From positions 62,001 to 126,000 of the forward strand of contig NZ_QXJI01000001.1 in NCBI RefSeq assembly GCF_003586305.1: a stretch of DNA of 64,000 bases, given 5' to 3'. This document shows, in pieces, positions 36,341 through 45,222 of this stretch (within the stretch, counting starts at the first letter, position 1; each line of letters begins with the position of its first letter). The stretch comes from Cognatilysobacter tabacisoli (lineage in GTDB: Bacteria; Pseudomonadota; Gammaproteobacteria; Xanthomonadales; Xanthomonadaceae). The notes below the pieces were generated by a model, which was not told the origin of the DNA, searched no databases, and was given only the letters and a program-made list of their open reading frames with translations. The translations under genes and the position numbers were made by a program.

Positions 36341-36373
36341 AACGGCCGGCGTCGCGAGACGCCGGCCGTTTTT
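36341..36373 (+). terminator. Intrinsic terminator of the M16 operon
   Basis: A perfect 13-bp stem (36341-36353 and 36358-36370) with a GCGA loop of GNRA type, followed by TTT and C. This is a canonical rho-independent terminator, 34 bases after the second M16 stop. Confidence 0.88.
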
Positions 36374-36395
36374 CGTTCCGCGTTCGCGCCGACGA

Positions 36396-36815
36396 CTACA
36401 GCTTCGGCAGCCCCTTGCGCGGCCGCGCGAACAGCCGCGCCGCCAGCAGCGCGGCCGGCACCGGCAGCAGCAGGCCGAGCGCGGCGACCCAGGTCGGGTG
36501 GTCCGGCACCATCACGATCATCGCGACCACGCCGGTCATCACCACCAGCCCGATCGCGATCGCCGCCGCATTGGCGTGGAACGCGATGCGCGCGGCCACC
36601 GCGGCGCCGGTGAATGCACCCAGCGTCCACGCCAGCACCAGCAGCGCGAACGCGCCGGTCGGCATTGCCGCCATCACCTGCGCGACCTGCGCCGGATCGC
36701 GCGGGTCGAGGCCCGGCGGCGGCGGGTACAGCGCGTGGCCAGCCATCTCGACGCCCATCGTCACCAGCCACATCGCGACCAGTCCGGCCACGATGCCGAG
36801 CACGGTTCGTCCCAT
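36396..36815 (-). CDS. Small membrane protein, four helices
   Basis: 139 residues, helices at about 5-25, 55-75, 82-105 and 112-130. VLGIVAGLVAMWLVTMGVEM and ALYPPPPGLDPRDPAQVAQVM occur in a family of unnamed proteobacterial membrane proteins; I do not recognise a name. It converges on the M16 operon. No function is suggested by the context. Confidence 0.65.
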   Translation of the reverse strand: MGRTVLGIVAGLVAMWLVTMGVEMAGHALYPPPPGLDPRDPAQVAQVMAAMPTGAFALLVLAWTLGAFTGAAVAARIAFHANAAAIAIGLVVMTGVVAMIVMVPDHPTWVAALGLLLPVPAALLAARLFARPRKGLPKL

Positions 36816-36917
36816 CTGCAATCCCCCCGTCTGGAGGCGCCAGCTTTGCGCCGCCACGCCCGCGCCGCAAGGGGCGCGGCGCGCATAATCGGCGCGACTC
36901 CACGACGGAAGCCGACG

Positions 36918-37529
36918 ATGCCCGCACCGACCCCGCGCCTGCTGGCCTTCGCCGGGAGCCTGCGCAGCGGCTCCTACAACCGCCGGCTGGTGCACGTGCT
37001 CGCCGACGGCGCGCGCGCGTCCGGCGCCGACGTGACCCTGATCGAACTGCGCGACCACCCGCTGCCGCTGTACGACGGCGACATCGAGGCGGCCGGCATG
37101 CCCGACGGCGTGCGCGTGCTGCAGCAGCTCGTGCGCGAGCACGACGGGCTGCTGGTCAGCACGCCCGAGTACAACGGCTCGATACCGGCGCTGGTCAAGA
37201 ACACGCTCGACTGGATTTCGCGGCCGATGGCCGACGGGCGCTCCGGCACGACGCTGTTCACCGACAAGGTGGCCGGCATCGTGTCGGCGTCGCCGGGGCC
37301 GGCGGGCGGCCTGCGTTCGCTGATCGTGCTGCGCGACGCGCTGGCCAAGCTCGGCCTGGTCGTGGTGCCGCAGCAGGTCGCGGTCGGCCTCGCCGCCGAG
37401 CGGCTCCCCGAGACGGGCGTGCTGACCGACGAGCCCCTGCGCGCCGGCGTGCACGGCGTCGGCGCTGCCGCGGCCCGGCTGGCGCAGGCCCAGGCCCTGC
37501 TGCGGGCGAGCGCGGAGGTGGCGGCATGA
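36918..37529 (+). CDS. NADPH-dependent FMN reductase
   Basis: 203 residues. The flavodoxin-like opening LLAFAGSLRSGSYNRRL is the FMN phosphate-binding motif. STPEYNGSIPALVKNTLDW is the conserved flavin-binding second motif, and SASPGPAGGLRSL the third. These reductases use NADPH to reduce free FMN, quinones or chromate. A CATAAT hexamer (36884-36889) lies 29 bases upstream and fits a -10 box. It overlaps the thioesterase by 4 bases (ATGA). Confidence 0.9.
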   Translation: MPAPTPRLLAFAGSLRSGSYNRRLVHVLADGARASGADVTLIELRDHPLPLYDGDIEAAGMPDGVRVLQQLVREHDGLLVSTPEYNGSIPALVKNTLDWISRPMADGRSGTTLFTDKVAGIVSASPGPAGGLRSLIVLRDALAKLGLVVVPQQVAVGLAAERLPETGVLTDEPLRAGVHGVGAAAARLAQAQALLRASAEVAA

Positions 37530-38014
37530 GCGGGCAGCAGCGCGAACTGACGCTGCGCTTCCTGGCCGAGCCGACCGACGTCAACTACGGCGGCAAGGTC
37601 CACGGCGGCGTGGTGATGAAGTGGATCGACCAGGCCGGCTACGCGGCTGCGGTCGGCTGGAGCGGCCGCTACAGCGTGACGGTCGCGGTCGGCGGCATCC
37701 GCTTCGTCGCCCCGGTGCGGATCAGCGACCTGGTCACGGTCACCACCAAGCTGGTCTACACCGGCACCAGCAGCATGCATTTCTCCGTCGACGTCAGCGC
37801 GCGCGACCCGATGGGCGGCGAGGCGCGGCTGTGCACCCACTGCGTGATCGTGTTCGTCGCCCTCGACGGGGTCGAAGGCAAGCCCACCGCCGTGCCCAGC
37901 TGGGTGCCGGCCAGCGACGAGGACCGCCGCCTCTCCGAGTACGCGACCCGGGTCATGGAGCTCAGCAAGGGGATCGAGCAGACGATCGAGCGCTACCGCC
38001 AGCCCGCCGGCTAG
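37526..38014 (+). CDS. Acyl-CoA thioesterase, hotdog fold (YciA-like)
   Basis: 162 residues. DVNYGGKVHGGVVMKWIDQAGY is the hotdog motif with catalytic-type Asn/His/Gly, and VTVAVGGIRFVAPVRISDLV the second strand pair. It belongs to the YciA/BACH group, which hydrolyses short- to long-chain acyl-CoA, releasing CoA. Last gene in a pair with the flavin reductase, sharing a 4-base overlap. A bidirectional terminator follows. Confidence 0.9.
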   Translation: MSGQQRELTLRFLAEPTDVNYGGKVHGGVVMKWIDQAGYAAAVGWSGRYSVTVAVGGIRFVAPVRISDLVTVTTKLVYTGTSSMHFSVDVSARDPMGGEARLCTHCVIVFVALDGVEGKPTAVPSWVPASDEDRRLSEYATRVMELSKGIEQTIERYRQPAG

Positions 38015-38033
38015 TGGCGGGCGCCCCGCAACG

Positions 38034-38061
38034 AAAAAGGCCGCGCAGTGCGCGGCCTTTT
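38034..38061. terminator. Bidirectional intrinsic terminator
   Basis: AAAAGGCCGCGC-AGT-GCGCGGCCTTTT is a perfect 12-bp stem with A-run on the left and T-run on the right, so it works on both strands. It lies between the thioesterase gene and the convergent NlpC/P60 gene. Confidence 0.9.
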
Positions 38062-38081
38062 CACGTCCGGGCGCGCGGGCC

Positions 38082-38777
38082 TCAGATGCCTTCGACCCGG
38101 CGGGCCTGCAGGAACTTGTTGCTCCAGTAGCCCTCGGTGAGGCTCGACACGGTGACGTCCTTGCCGCGGCTCGGCGCGTGCACGAAGCGGCCCTCACCGA
38201 CGTAGATGCCCACGTGGTCGACCGTGCCGCGCTTGCCGAAGAACACCAGGTCGCCAGCGGTGAGCTTGGCGCGGTCGTCGATCAGCTGGCCGGTCTTGGC
38301 CATGTCGCGGGACACGCGCGGCAGCTCGATGCCGATCGCGTTGCGGAACACGTACCCGACCAGGCCGCTGCAGTCGAAGCCCTTGTCCGGGGACGTGCCG
38401 CCCCAGCGGTACGGGGTGCCCAGCAGCGCCATCGCGCGCTGCAGGACGGTCTTGACCTGGCCCGACGAGGCCGGCTCGCGGGTCGCCAGCGCGGCGCCCG
38501 GGATCAGCAAGCGGTTGAGGTCGGTCGCCAGCAGCAGGGCGCGGTCGGACACCGAGAGGGCGTCGGACAGGGCCGAGCGGGTGGCCGGGGCGACGTCGGC
38601 GGTGTCGGCGCGCAGCGAAGTGCTGTCGGCCGCGGCATCGGCGCCGGGGGCCTGCTGGGCGAGCGCCGGGGTGGCGGCGGCGAGCAGGAGGCAGGAAAGG
38701 ACGGAGGCGAACACGCCGCGGCGGACGCGGACGGGGGTGGCGGCTTGGCGGCCTGGGCAGGTCGTATGGGTCGTCAC
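38082..38777 (-). CDS. NlpC/P60 peptidase, secreted (C40)
   Basis: 231 residues, signal-type segment at about 21-40 ending PALAQ. The C40 domain (about 108-230) has the full triad: Cys136 in FDCSGLV, His188 in DHVGIY and His200 in FVHAPS. It cleaves the gamma-D-Glu-meso-DAP or nearby bonds in peptidoglycan (endopeptidase). The start is GTG, with GATGAGC upstream. It is a paralogue of the next downstream gene; both are probably envelope remodelling enzymes. Its promoter lies in an AT-rich stretch. Confidence 0.92.
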   Translation of the reverse strand: MTTHTTCPGRQAATPVRVRRGVFASVLSCLLLAAATPALAQQAPGADAAADSTSLRADTADVAPATRSALSDALSVSDRALLLATDLNRLLIPGAALATREPASSGQVKTVLQRAMALLGTPYRWGGTSPDKGFDCSGLVGYVFRNAIGIELPRVSRDMAKTGQLIDDRAKLTAGDLVFFGKRGTVDHVGIYVGEGRFVHAPSRGKDVTVSSLTEGYWSNKFLQARRVEGI

Positions 38778-38794
38778 GCGCTCATCACTAAATC

Positions 38795-38870
38795 GAAGAC
38801 CGAGCGACCTTACCGGTGAAAGCGGTGTGATAGGTTCAAAAAATGTTAGAAATTAGTTAATGAATGCGGG
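38795..38870 (-). promoter_or_regulatory. AT-rich promoter region of the secreted C40 peptidase
   Basis: The stretch contains GGTTCAAAAAATGTTAGAAATTAGTTAATGAATG, by eye the most AT-rich run in the window. It lies just upstream of the GTG start of the secreted peptidase, so it probably holds the promoter. No -35/-10 pair of good spacing could be fixed. The run could equally be an H-NS/MvaT-like or AT-binding site. Confidence 0.45.
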
Positions 38871-38917
38871 CGGAGTTCCAGTTCCGGCCGAAACCGCAAC
38901 CGATTCCGGGGCGGGGG

Positions 38918-39475
38918 TCAGCGCAGGACCCGCCGGGCGCCGGAGTAGTTGTCCCGCCAGTAGGCGCCGTCGAGGTGGTCCAGCCGCACCGTGCCGCCGC
39001 TGCTCGGGGCGTGCACGAACCGCCCCTGGCCGACATAGATGCCGACGTGGGTGACGCTGCCGCGGCTGCCGAAGAACACCAGGTCGGCGGCCGCCAGGCG
39101 TGCGGGGTCGATCCGGTCGCCCTGGTACTCGGCCAGCGCCCGGGAGGTCCTCGGCAGGCCGAGGTCGAGCATGTCGCGGAACACGTAGTTGACCAGCCCG
39201 CTGCAGTCGAAACCGCCCTCCGGCGAGTTGCCGCCGTAACGGTAGGGCGTGCCGACGAGGCTGATCGCGCGGATCACCACCGAATTGGCCGCGGCCGGAT
39301 CGCCCGGGGCGACGACGGCCCAGTCGCGCTGCGGCGGCGGCGCGCGGCGGACGGTTTCGGGCGGGCGCCCGCAGCCGGCGACAAGCGCCGCGGCGATCAG
39401 CCCCACGAGGACGGCGCGGCGGCCCCGCGCTGGCGCGGGGGCAGGCTTGCCGGGATAATGCGCGGCCTTCGTCAT
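38918..39475 (-). CDS. NlpC/P60 peptidase, lipoprotein (C40)
   Basis: 185 residues. It carries a lipoprotein signal with VAGC (Cys35), so it should be membrane-anchored in the periplasm. The catalytic triad is complete: Cys91 in FDCSGLV, His143 in THVGIY, His155 in FVHAPS. It is closely similar to the neighbouring secreted C40 peptidase, pointing to a tandem duplication with different localisation. ATG start at MTKAAH; upstream in-frame sequence is low complexity. Confidence 0.92.
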   Translation of the reverse strand: MTKAAHYPGKPAPAPARGRRAVLVGLIAAALVAGCGRPPETVRRAPPPQRDWAVVAPGDPAAANSVVIRAISLVGTPYRYGGNSPEGGFDCSGLVNYVFRDMLDLGLPRTSRALAEYQGDRIDPARLAAADLVFFGSRGSVTHVGIYVGQGRFVHAPSSGGTVRLDHLDGAYWRDNYSGARRVLR

Positions 39476-39606
39476 CGGGCCACAGCATCCCCGCTGCGCC
39501 GCGCGACGACAAGCCTTCCACCGCAGCCGGTCGACGGCTGCACCGAGGTCGCCACCGCGGCGGCCGCCTCTCCCGGGCCGCCTTGGCCACCCATTCGAGT
39601 CCCGCA

Positions 39607-40086
39607 ATGAAGATCGAGAAAGACCGCGTCGTCCGCTTCCACTACTCCGTTGCCGAAGTCGGCCAGGAGGCGCTGGAGAGCTCCGAGGGCCGCGACCCGC
39701 TGACCATCCTGGTCGGCCACGGCAACATCATCCCGGGCCTGGAGCAGGCGATGGACGGCCGCGAGGCCGGCGACAAGTTCGAGGTCGACGTCACCGCCGC
39801 CGACGCCTACGGCGAGCGCCGCGACGGCCTGACCCAGCGCGTGCCGAAGAAGCACTTCGGCGCGCAGAAGCTCGCCCCGGGCATGCAGGTCGTGCTGAAC
39901 ACCAACTTCGGCCCGCGCGCCGTGACCATCGAGAAGGTCGGCATGAGCGTCGTCGACGTCGACCTCAATCACCCGATGGCCGGCAAGGACCTGCACTTCG
40001 CGATCGAGATCGTCGACGTGCGCGAGGCCAGCCCCGAGGAAGTCGAGCACGGCCACGTGCACGGCGAGGGCGGCCACCAGCACTGA
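39607..40086 (+). CDS. slyD: FKBP-type peptidylprolyl isomerase SlyD
   Basis: 159 residues. FKBP domain with insert-in-flap: VVRFHYSVAEVGQEALESSE, LVGHGNIIPGLEQAMDGREAG and AADAYGERRDGLTQRVPKKHF. The C-terminus has a short His-rich tail (HGHVHGEGGHQH), a metal-binding region shorter than that of E. coli SlyD. It acts as a folding catalyst and nickel-handling protein in the cytoplasm. The first ATG here (MKIEKDR) fits family starts better than an upstream GTG-like frame. Confidence 0.93.
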   Translation: MKIEKDRVVRFHYSVAEVGQEALESSEGRDPLTILVGHGNIIPGLEQAMDGREAGDKFEVDVTAADAYGERRDGLTQRVPKKHFGAQKLAPGMQVVLNTNFGPRAVTIEKVGMSVVDVDLNHPMAGKDLHFAIEIVDVREASPEEVEHGHVHGEGGHQH

Positions 40087-40112
40087 CGCCTGGCTGCGAG
40101 CGCGACACCCGG

Positions 40113-40141
40113 ACGGCCCGCGCGAGCGGGCCGTTCCGTTT
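40113..40141 (+). terminator. Intrinsic terminator after slyD
   Basis: A perfect 9-bp stem (40113-40121 and 40126-40134) with GCGA loop, followed by TCCGTTT. It lies 27 bases after the slyD stop and has the same tetraloop as the terminator of the M16 operon. Confidence 0.75.
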
Positions 40142-40255
40142 CCGGGCCACCGGAAACCGGAGTTCCCGCCGGCCCACCGGCGGGCGCCGAGCGCGGCGCG
40201 CCACGGCCGCCGCCCCCCTGTCATGATCGCCGCCGACGCCTTCTCGAGCTGCGCC

Positions 40256-41518
40256 ATGACCCTGACCGAACCGCTGTCCCCGATCGGCGCCCGCGAGCGC
40301 ATCGTCGCGATGGACGTGCTGCGCGGCTTCGCGCTGCTCGGCATCCTGCTGATGAACATCGAGGCCTTCGTCGGCCCGCTGTTCGGCGCGATCACCGGGC
40401 TGGACCCGGCCCTGCGCGGCGCCGACCGGTTCGCCGATGCGGCGATCTACATCCTGGTGCAGGGCAAGTTCTACACGCTGTTCTCGCTGCTGTTCGGCAT
40501 GGGCTTCGCGGTGATGCTTGCGCGCGCGCAGGCCGCCGGGCGCGGCTTCGTCGGCGTGTACCTGCGCCGCACCGCGATGCTGCTGGCGATCGGCCTGGTG
40601 CACGCGCTGCTGCTGTGGTCCGGCGACATCCTCACCGCCTACGCGGTGCTGGCGCCGGCGCTGCTGCTGTTCCGCAACACCCCCACCTCGCGCCTGCCGG
40701 TCTGGGCGCTAGTGCTGTACCTGCTGCCGATCGCGCTGGTGCTGGCGCTGGGCGCGCTCGGCTCGCTGGCGCAGCTGGTGCCGGCCGCCGCCAAGGAAAT
40801 GGACGCCGCGCTGGCCGAGCAGGGGCGCGTGATGGGGGACGCGCTCGACGCGCAGCGCCGCATCTACGCCGACGGCACCTACGCCGAGGCGGTCGCGCGC
40901 CGGGTGGCGGACATGCAGCTGTTCTTCACCCACGTCGCCACGGTGATGGGCTGGCAGATCGTCGGGCTGTTCCTGCTCGGGGCATGGTTCGTCCGCAGCG
41001 GCGCGATCGCGAACCCGGAATCGCACGCGCGGCTGTACGCACGGCTGCGCACCCTCGGCTTCCCGATCGGGCTGGCGCTGACGCTGGCGTCGTTCGTCCT
41101 GCTGCCGACGGTCGACTTCGCGCGGATGGACCTGGTCAGCAGCGCGGCCACCGCGCTGGCGCTGGCCGGCAGCCTGCTGATGTGCCTGGGCTACGTGGCG
41201 TGGATCGTGCGCGGGCTGCAGTCCCCTGCGTGGGCGCCGCGTCTGGCGCTGCTGGCGCCGGCCGGGCGCATGGCGCTGACCAACTACCTGATGCAGACGG
41301 TGGTCTGCACCTTCGTGTTCTACGGCTACGGGCTGGGCTACTTCGAGCAGCTGTCGCGCGCGTGGCAGGTGCCGTTCGCGCTCGCGCTGTTCGCGCTGCA
41401 GGTCGCGGCCAGCCACTGGTGGCTGCGCCGGTTCCGGATGGGGCCGATGGAGTGGCTGTGGCGCGCGGCCACGTACCTGCGCCTGCCGCCGCTGCGCCAC
41501 GCCGCCGCCGCGGCGTGA
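40256..41518 (+). CDS. DUF418 family membrane protein
   Basis: 420 residues with about ten helices. The N-terminus RERIVAMDVLRGFALLGILLMNI and the C-terminal part (GRMALTNYLMQTVVCTFVF and MEWLWRAATYL) are diagnostic of DUF418, related to the YeiB membrane proteins and acyltransferase-3-like folds. The substrate is unknown. The start at MTLTEPL is preferred over ATG 40223 because it is close to the family N-terminus; neither has a strong ribosome site. Confidence 0.88.
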   Translation: MTLTEPLSPIGARERIVAMDVLRGFALLGILLMNIEAFVGPLFGAITGLDPALRGADRFADAAIYILVQGKFYTLFSLLFGMGFAVMLARAQAAGRGFVGVYLRRTAMLLAIGLVHALLLWSGDILTAYAVLAPALLLFRNTPTSRLPVWALVLYLLPIALVLALGALGSLAQLVPAAAKEMDAALAEQGRVMGDALDAQRRIYADGTYAEAVARRVADMQLFFTHVATVMGWQIVGLFLLGAWFVRSGAIANPESHARLYARLRTLGFPIGLALTLASFVLLPTVDFARMDLVSSAATALALAGSLLMCLGYVAWIVRGLQSPAWAPRLALLAPAGRMALTNYLMQTVVCTFVFYGYGLGYFEQLSRAWQVPFALALFALQVAASHWWLRRFRMGPMEWLWRAATYLRLPPLRHAAAAA

Positions 41519-41594
41519 GTCGCGGCGCGCGTCCGCCGCGCGGCAGGGCGGACGCGCCGGGCATAATTGGCGTCCCTCCGCACACCGGCCGGCA

Positions 41595-42854
41595 ATGTCG
41601 AGTCGCGACCACGATGTCCTGATCATCGGCGCCGGCGTCATCGGCCTGGCGTCCGCGCTGGCCCTGCTGGAATCCGGCCGCAGCGTGCGCGTCATCGACG
41701 CCGGCGCGATCGGCGGCGGCGCCTCGAAGGGCAACTGCGGCACGATCACGCCGAGCCATGCGCCGCCGCTGGCCGCGCCGGGCATGGTCGGGGTCGCGCT
41801 GCGCTGGATGCTGACGCCCGACGCGCCGCTGTACGTCAAGCCGCGGATCGACCCGCTGCTGTGGCAGTGGCTGCTGCGCTTCGCCGCGCGCTGCAACGTG
41901 CGCGACTGGCGGGCCAGCACCGCGGCGAAGGCGGCGATCCTCAACGATTCGCGCGCGCGGCTGGCGCAGTGGGTGCGCGACTACGGGCTGCAGTGCGAAT
42001 TCGCCGAGTCCGGCGTCGACTACGTGTACCGCGACCGGCAGGCCTTCGCCCATGCGCAGGCCGGCATCGGCGCGCTGCGCGAGGCCGGCATCCCGGTAGC
42101 GATCGTCGACGCGGCGGCGTACGAGGCCGCCGAGCCCGCATTCAAGCCCGGCCTTGCCGGCGTGGTCCGCTTCGATGGCGACGCGGCGCTGCGGCCGGAC
42201 CGCTACGTGGCCGAGCTGGCGCGCGCGGTCCGCCAGCGCGGCGGCGAGATCCTCGAGGACTGCGCGTTCGGCGCGCTCGACAGCACCGACGGGGTAGTCA
42301 CGGTAGAAACGGCGCTCGGCCCGATGCGCGCGCGCGACGTGGTCGTCGCCGTCGGTGCGTGGTCGCCGCGGCTGGCGCTGGCGATCGGCGCGCCGTCGCT
42401 GCGGCTGGCGATGCAGCCGGGCAAGGGCTATTCGATCACCTACTCGCGACCGGCACGGGTGCCGTCGCGGCCGGTGGTGCTGAAGGAGCGGCAGGTCTGC
42501 GTCAGCGCGTGGGCCGACGGCTTCCGGCTCGGCAGCACGATGGAATTCTCGGGCTACGACGACACCCTCAATGCGCGCCGCCTCGGCGCGCTCGAGCGCG
42601 GCGCGGCCGAGTACCTGCACGAGCCGGTCGGACCGCAGCTGCGCGAACGCTGGTACGGGTGGCGGCCCATGAGCGGCGACGACGTGCCGATCATCGGCCG
42701 CGTGCCGGCGCGCGATGGCGTCTGGCTGGCGACCGGCCACGGCATGCTCGGCGTCAGCATGAGCGCGGCCACCGGTCAGCTGGTCGCCGACCTGCTGTGC
42801 GGGCGCACCCCGGCGATCGACCCCGCGCCGTTCCGGCCCGAGCGTTTCGCCTGA
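41595..42854 (+). CDS. FAD-dependent amino-acid oxidoreductase, DadA-like
   Basis: 419 residues. FAD-binding N-terminus DVLIIGAGVIGLASALALLE, then GNCGTITPSHAPPLAAPG, and near the C-terminus PMSGDDVPIIGR. These are features of DadA, D-hydroxyproline dehydrogenase and similar flavoenzymes. It would oxidise a D-amino acid or imino acid at the membrane. Precise substrate not clear. A CATAAT hexamer 28 bases upstream of the ATG may be the -10 box. Confidence 0.88.
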   Translation: MSSRDHDVLIIGAGVIGLASALALLESGRSVRVIDAGAIGGGASKGNCGTITPSHAPPLAAPGMVGVALRWMLTPDAPLYVKPRIDPLLWQWLLRFAARCNVRDWRASTAAKAAILNDSRARLAQWVRDYGLQCEFAESGVDYVYRDRQAFAHAQAGIGALREAGIPVAIVDAAAYEAAEPAFKPGLAGVVRFDGDAALRPDRYVAELARAVRQRGGEILEDCAFGALDSTDGVVTVETALGPMRARDVVVAVGAWSPRLALAIGAPSLRLAMQPGKGYSITYSRPARVPSRPVVLKERQVCVSAWADGFRLGSTMEFSGYDDTLNARRLGALERGAAEYLHEPVGPQLRERWYGWRPMSGDDVPIIGRVPARDGVWLATGHGMLGVSMSAATGQLVADLLCGRTPAIDPAPFRPERFA

Positions 42855-42948
42855 TCGGGATAACGGGCGTGCGCGGGCACCGTCCGCATCGCCCGCCCGC
42901 TACGATCGACCCGGCGCACGCTGTGTGGCGCGACCGACGGGAACCGGC

Positions 42949-44304
42949 ATGGACCGCGACTTCGACCTGATCGTCATCGGCGGCGGCTCCGGCGGACTGG
43001 CCGGCGCGTTCCGCGCGGCCGAGCACGGCGCGCGCGTCGCGCTGCTGGAGCCGCACCTGCTCGGCGGCACGTGCGTCAACGTCGGCTGCGTGCCGAAGAA
43101 GGCGATGTGGCTGGCCGCCGAGATCGCCGCGCGGCTGCGCATCGCGCCGACGCTCGGCTTCGCGCCGGGGTCGGCCGAGCTGGACTGGCCGACCTTCATC
43201 GTCCACCGCCAGCGCTACATCGCCGGGATCCACGACAGCTACCGGCGTCGCCTCGACGCGGCCGGGATCGTGTCGATCGCCTCCCGGGCCCGCTTCATTG
43301 CACCGCACGCGGTGCAGTGCGACGACGGCGTGCGCCTCGGCGCGCGCCGGATCCTGATCGCGACGGGCGGCGAGCCGGTCCGTCCGGCGATCCCCGGCGC
43401 CGACCTCGGCGCGGTGTCGGACGACTTCTTCCAGTGGACGGCGGCGCCGGCTCGGGTCGCGATCGTCGGCGGCGGCTACGTGGCGGTCGAGCTGGCCGGC
43501 GTGCTGCAGGCGCTCGGCAGCCGGGTCGAGATGTTCGTGCGCGGTCCCCGGCTGCTCGACGGTTTCGATCCCGAGCTCACCGAACTTCTGGCCGAGGACT
43601 ACCGTCAGGCCGGCGTGCACGTGCACCTGGGCGCTGCGTGCGGCGCGGTGGAGCGCGACGCCGACGGGCGGCGCATGGTCCTCGACGCCGCCGGCGGGGC
43701 GCACGGGCCGTTCGACCAGGTGCTGTTCGCGACCGGGCGCCGCGCCAGCACCGCGTCGCTTGCGCTCGACGTCGCCGGCGTCGTCACCGACGCGCGCGGC
43801 AGCATCGTCGTCGATGCCTGGCAGGCCACCAGCGTCGAGGGCGTGTACGCGGTCGGCGACGTCACCGCGCAGCCGGCGCTGACGCCGGTGGCGATCGCCG
43901 CGGCGCGGCGGCTGATGTCGCGGCTGTACGGCGGAATCGTCGATGCGCGGGTCGACCTGCGCGACGTACCGACCGTCGTGTTCTCGCACCCGCCGCTCGC
44001 GCGGGTCGGCCTGACCGGGGACGAGGCGCGCGCCGAGCACGGGGAGGAGGCGGTGACGGTGCTGCGCGCTGGCTTCCGGCCGATGCTGCACGCGCTTGCC
44101 GACTCGCCGCAGCGCAGCCTGTTCAAACTGGTGTGCGTCGGCCCCGAGCGGCGCGTGGTCGGCATCCACCTGCTCGGCGAAGGCGCCGACGAGATCCTGC
44201 AGGGCTTCGCGGTCGCGCTGAAGCGCGGCATCACCCTCGACGACCTGCACGACACCATCGCGATCCACCCGACCAGCGCGGAAGAAGTGGTGCTGATGCG
44301 GTAG
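42949..44304 (+). CDS. gor: Glutathione-disulfide reductase
   Basis: 451 residues (E. coli Gor is 450). FAD motif VIGGGSGGLAGAFRAAE, redox disulfide GGTCVNVGCVPKK (Cys42, Cys47), NADPH domain motif GGGYVAVELAGVL and the C-terminal HPTSAEE (catalytic His440) are all in place. The Arg in VRGPRLL after the NADPH motif fits NADPH preference. Reduces glutathione disulfide in the cytoplasm. The start MDRDFDLIVIG is chosen over an earlier in-frame start because GGGAA lies nearby. Confidence 0.92.
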   Translation: MDRDFDLIVIGGGSGGLAGAFRAAEHGARVALLEPHLLGGTCVNVGCVPKKAMWLAAEIAARLRIAPTLGFAPGSAELDWPTFIVHRQRYIAGIHDSYRRRLDAAGIVSIASRARFIAPHAVQCDDGVRLGARRILIATGGEPVRPAIPGADLGAVSDDFFQWTAAPARVAIVGGGYVAVELAGVLQALGSRVEMFVRGPRLLDGFDPELTELLAEDYRQAGVHVHLGAACGAVERDADGRRMVLDAAGGAHGPFDQVLFATGRRASTASLALDVAGVVTDARGSIVVDAWQATSVEGVYAVGDVTAQPALTPVAIAAARRLMSRLYGGIVDARVDLRDVPTVVFSHPPLARVGLTGDEARAEHGEEAVTVLRAGFRPMLHALADSPQRSLFKLVCVGPERRVVGIHLLGEGADEILQGFAVALKRGITLDDLHDTIAIHPTSAEEVVLMR

Positions 44305-44397
44305 GGCGCCGCCCGGCGCTCGCCTCCGCATCGCAGTTGGCGGGTGCGTGATGGCGCGAAACGGGGGCGCGCAGCCGGTGGCGGGCCGGGGCCGCCC

Positions 44398-44403
44398 TAC
44401 AAT
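44398..44403 (+). promoter_or_regulatory. -10 box of the amidohydrolase gene, possible leaderless transcript
   Basis: TACAAT lies with only 6 bases to the ATG at 44410, so transcription would start at or next to the A of the start codon. There is no Shine-Dalgarno. No clear -35 is visible. This is the pattern of a leaderless mRNA. Confidence 0.4.
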
Positions 44404-44409
44404 CGGCCG

Positions 44410-45198
44410 ATGGACACGCTCGACACCGTCAACCTGCACCGCGGCACCGCGCCGCTGCTGGTCAGCCTGCCGCACGACGGCAACGCGATCCCGGATGACC
44501 TTGCAACACGGATGACGGCGGAGGCGCGCCGCGCCCCGGACACGGACTGGCACGTCGCGCGGCTGTACGACTTCGCCCGCGAGCTGGGCGCATCGGTGCT
44601 GGTGCCGCGGTACTCGCGCTACGTGGTCGACCTCAACCGCCCGCCCGACGACACCTCGCTGTACCCGGGCCAGAACACCACAGGACTCTGCCCGGCGGTG
44701 CGCTTCGACGGCGGGGCGGTGTACCTCGATGGCCAGGCGCCTGCGCCCGACGAGGTGGCCGCGCGGGTCGACCGCTACTGGCGCCCGTACCACGACGCCC
44801 TGCAGGGCGAACTGGCGCGGCTGCGCGCCGCGCACGGCCGGGCGACGCTGTGGGAGGGCCATTCGATCCGGGGCAGCGACCTGCCGTTCCTGTTCCCGGG
44901 ACGGCTGCCGGACCTCAACCTCGGCACCGCCGGCGGCGCGAGCTGCTCGCCGGCCCTGCAGCAGCGGCTCGAGGCCGTCCTGGCCGGCCAATCGCGTTAC
45001 GACTGGGTGGCGAACGGACGCTTCAAGGGCGGGTACATCACCCGCCAGTACGGCGACCCGGCGAACGGCGTCGATGCCGTGCAGCTGGAGATCAGCCAGC
45101 GCATCTACATGGACGAAACCACGTTCGCCTACGACGACGCGCTCGCCGGCCAGACGCAGGGTGTCCTGCGCAGCCTGCTGCTCGCGGCCTTGCGGTAG
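44410..45198 (+). CDS. N-formylglutamate amidohydrolase family protein
   Basis: 262 residues. PLLVSLPHDGNAIPDD carries the zinc-binding His, followed by DTDWHVARLYDFA and VDLNRPPDDTSLYPGQN; LWEGHSIRGSDLPFLFPGRL and DAVQLEISQRIYMDE complete the family pattern. HutG releases formate and glutamate from N-formylglutamate in histidine catabolism. No other hut gene is here, so it may act on another N-acyl amino acid. Symbol withheld for this reason. Confidence 0.85.
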   Translation: MDTLDTVNLHRGTAPLLVSLPHDGNAIPDDLATRMTAEARRAPDTDWHVARLYDFARELGASVLVPRYSRYVVDLNRPPDDTSLYPGQNTTGLCPAVRFDGGAVYLDGQAPAPDEVAARVDRYWRPYHDALQGELARLRAAHGRATLWEGHSIRGSDLPFLFPGRLPDLNLGTAGGASCSPALQQRLEAVLAGQSRYDWVANGRFKGGYITRQYGDPANGVDAVQLEISQRIYMDETTFAYDDALAGQTQGVLRSLLLAALR

Positions 45199-45222
45199 CG
45201 GTACGACCAGGGGGGACAGGGC

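Noticed and set aside
39523-39541. GCAGCCG-GTCGA-CGGCTGC dyad between the C40 lipoprotein and slyD
   Set aside because: Perfect but short, in a GC-rich region where 7-bp stems arise by chance; kept only as a note.
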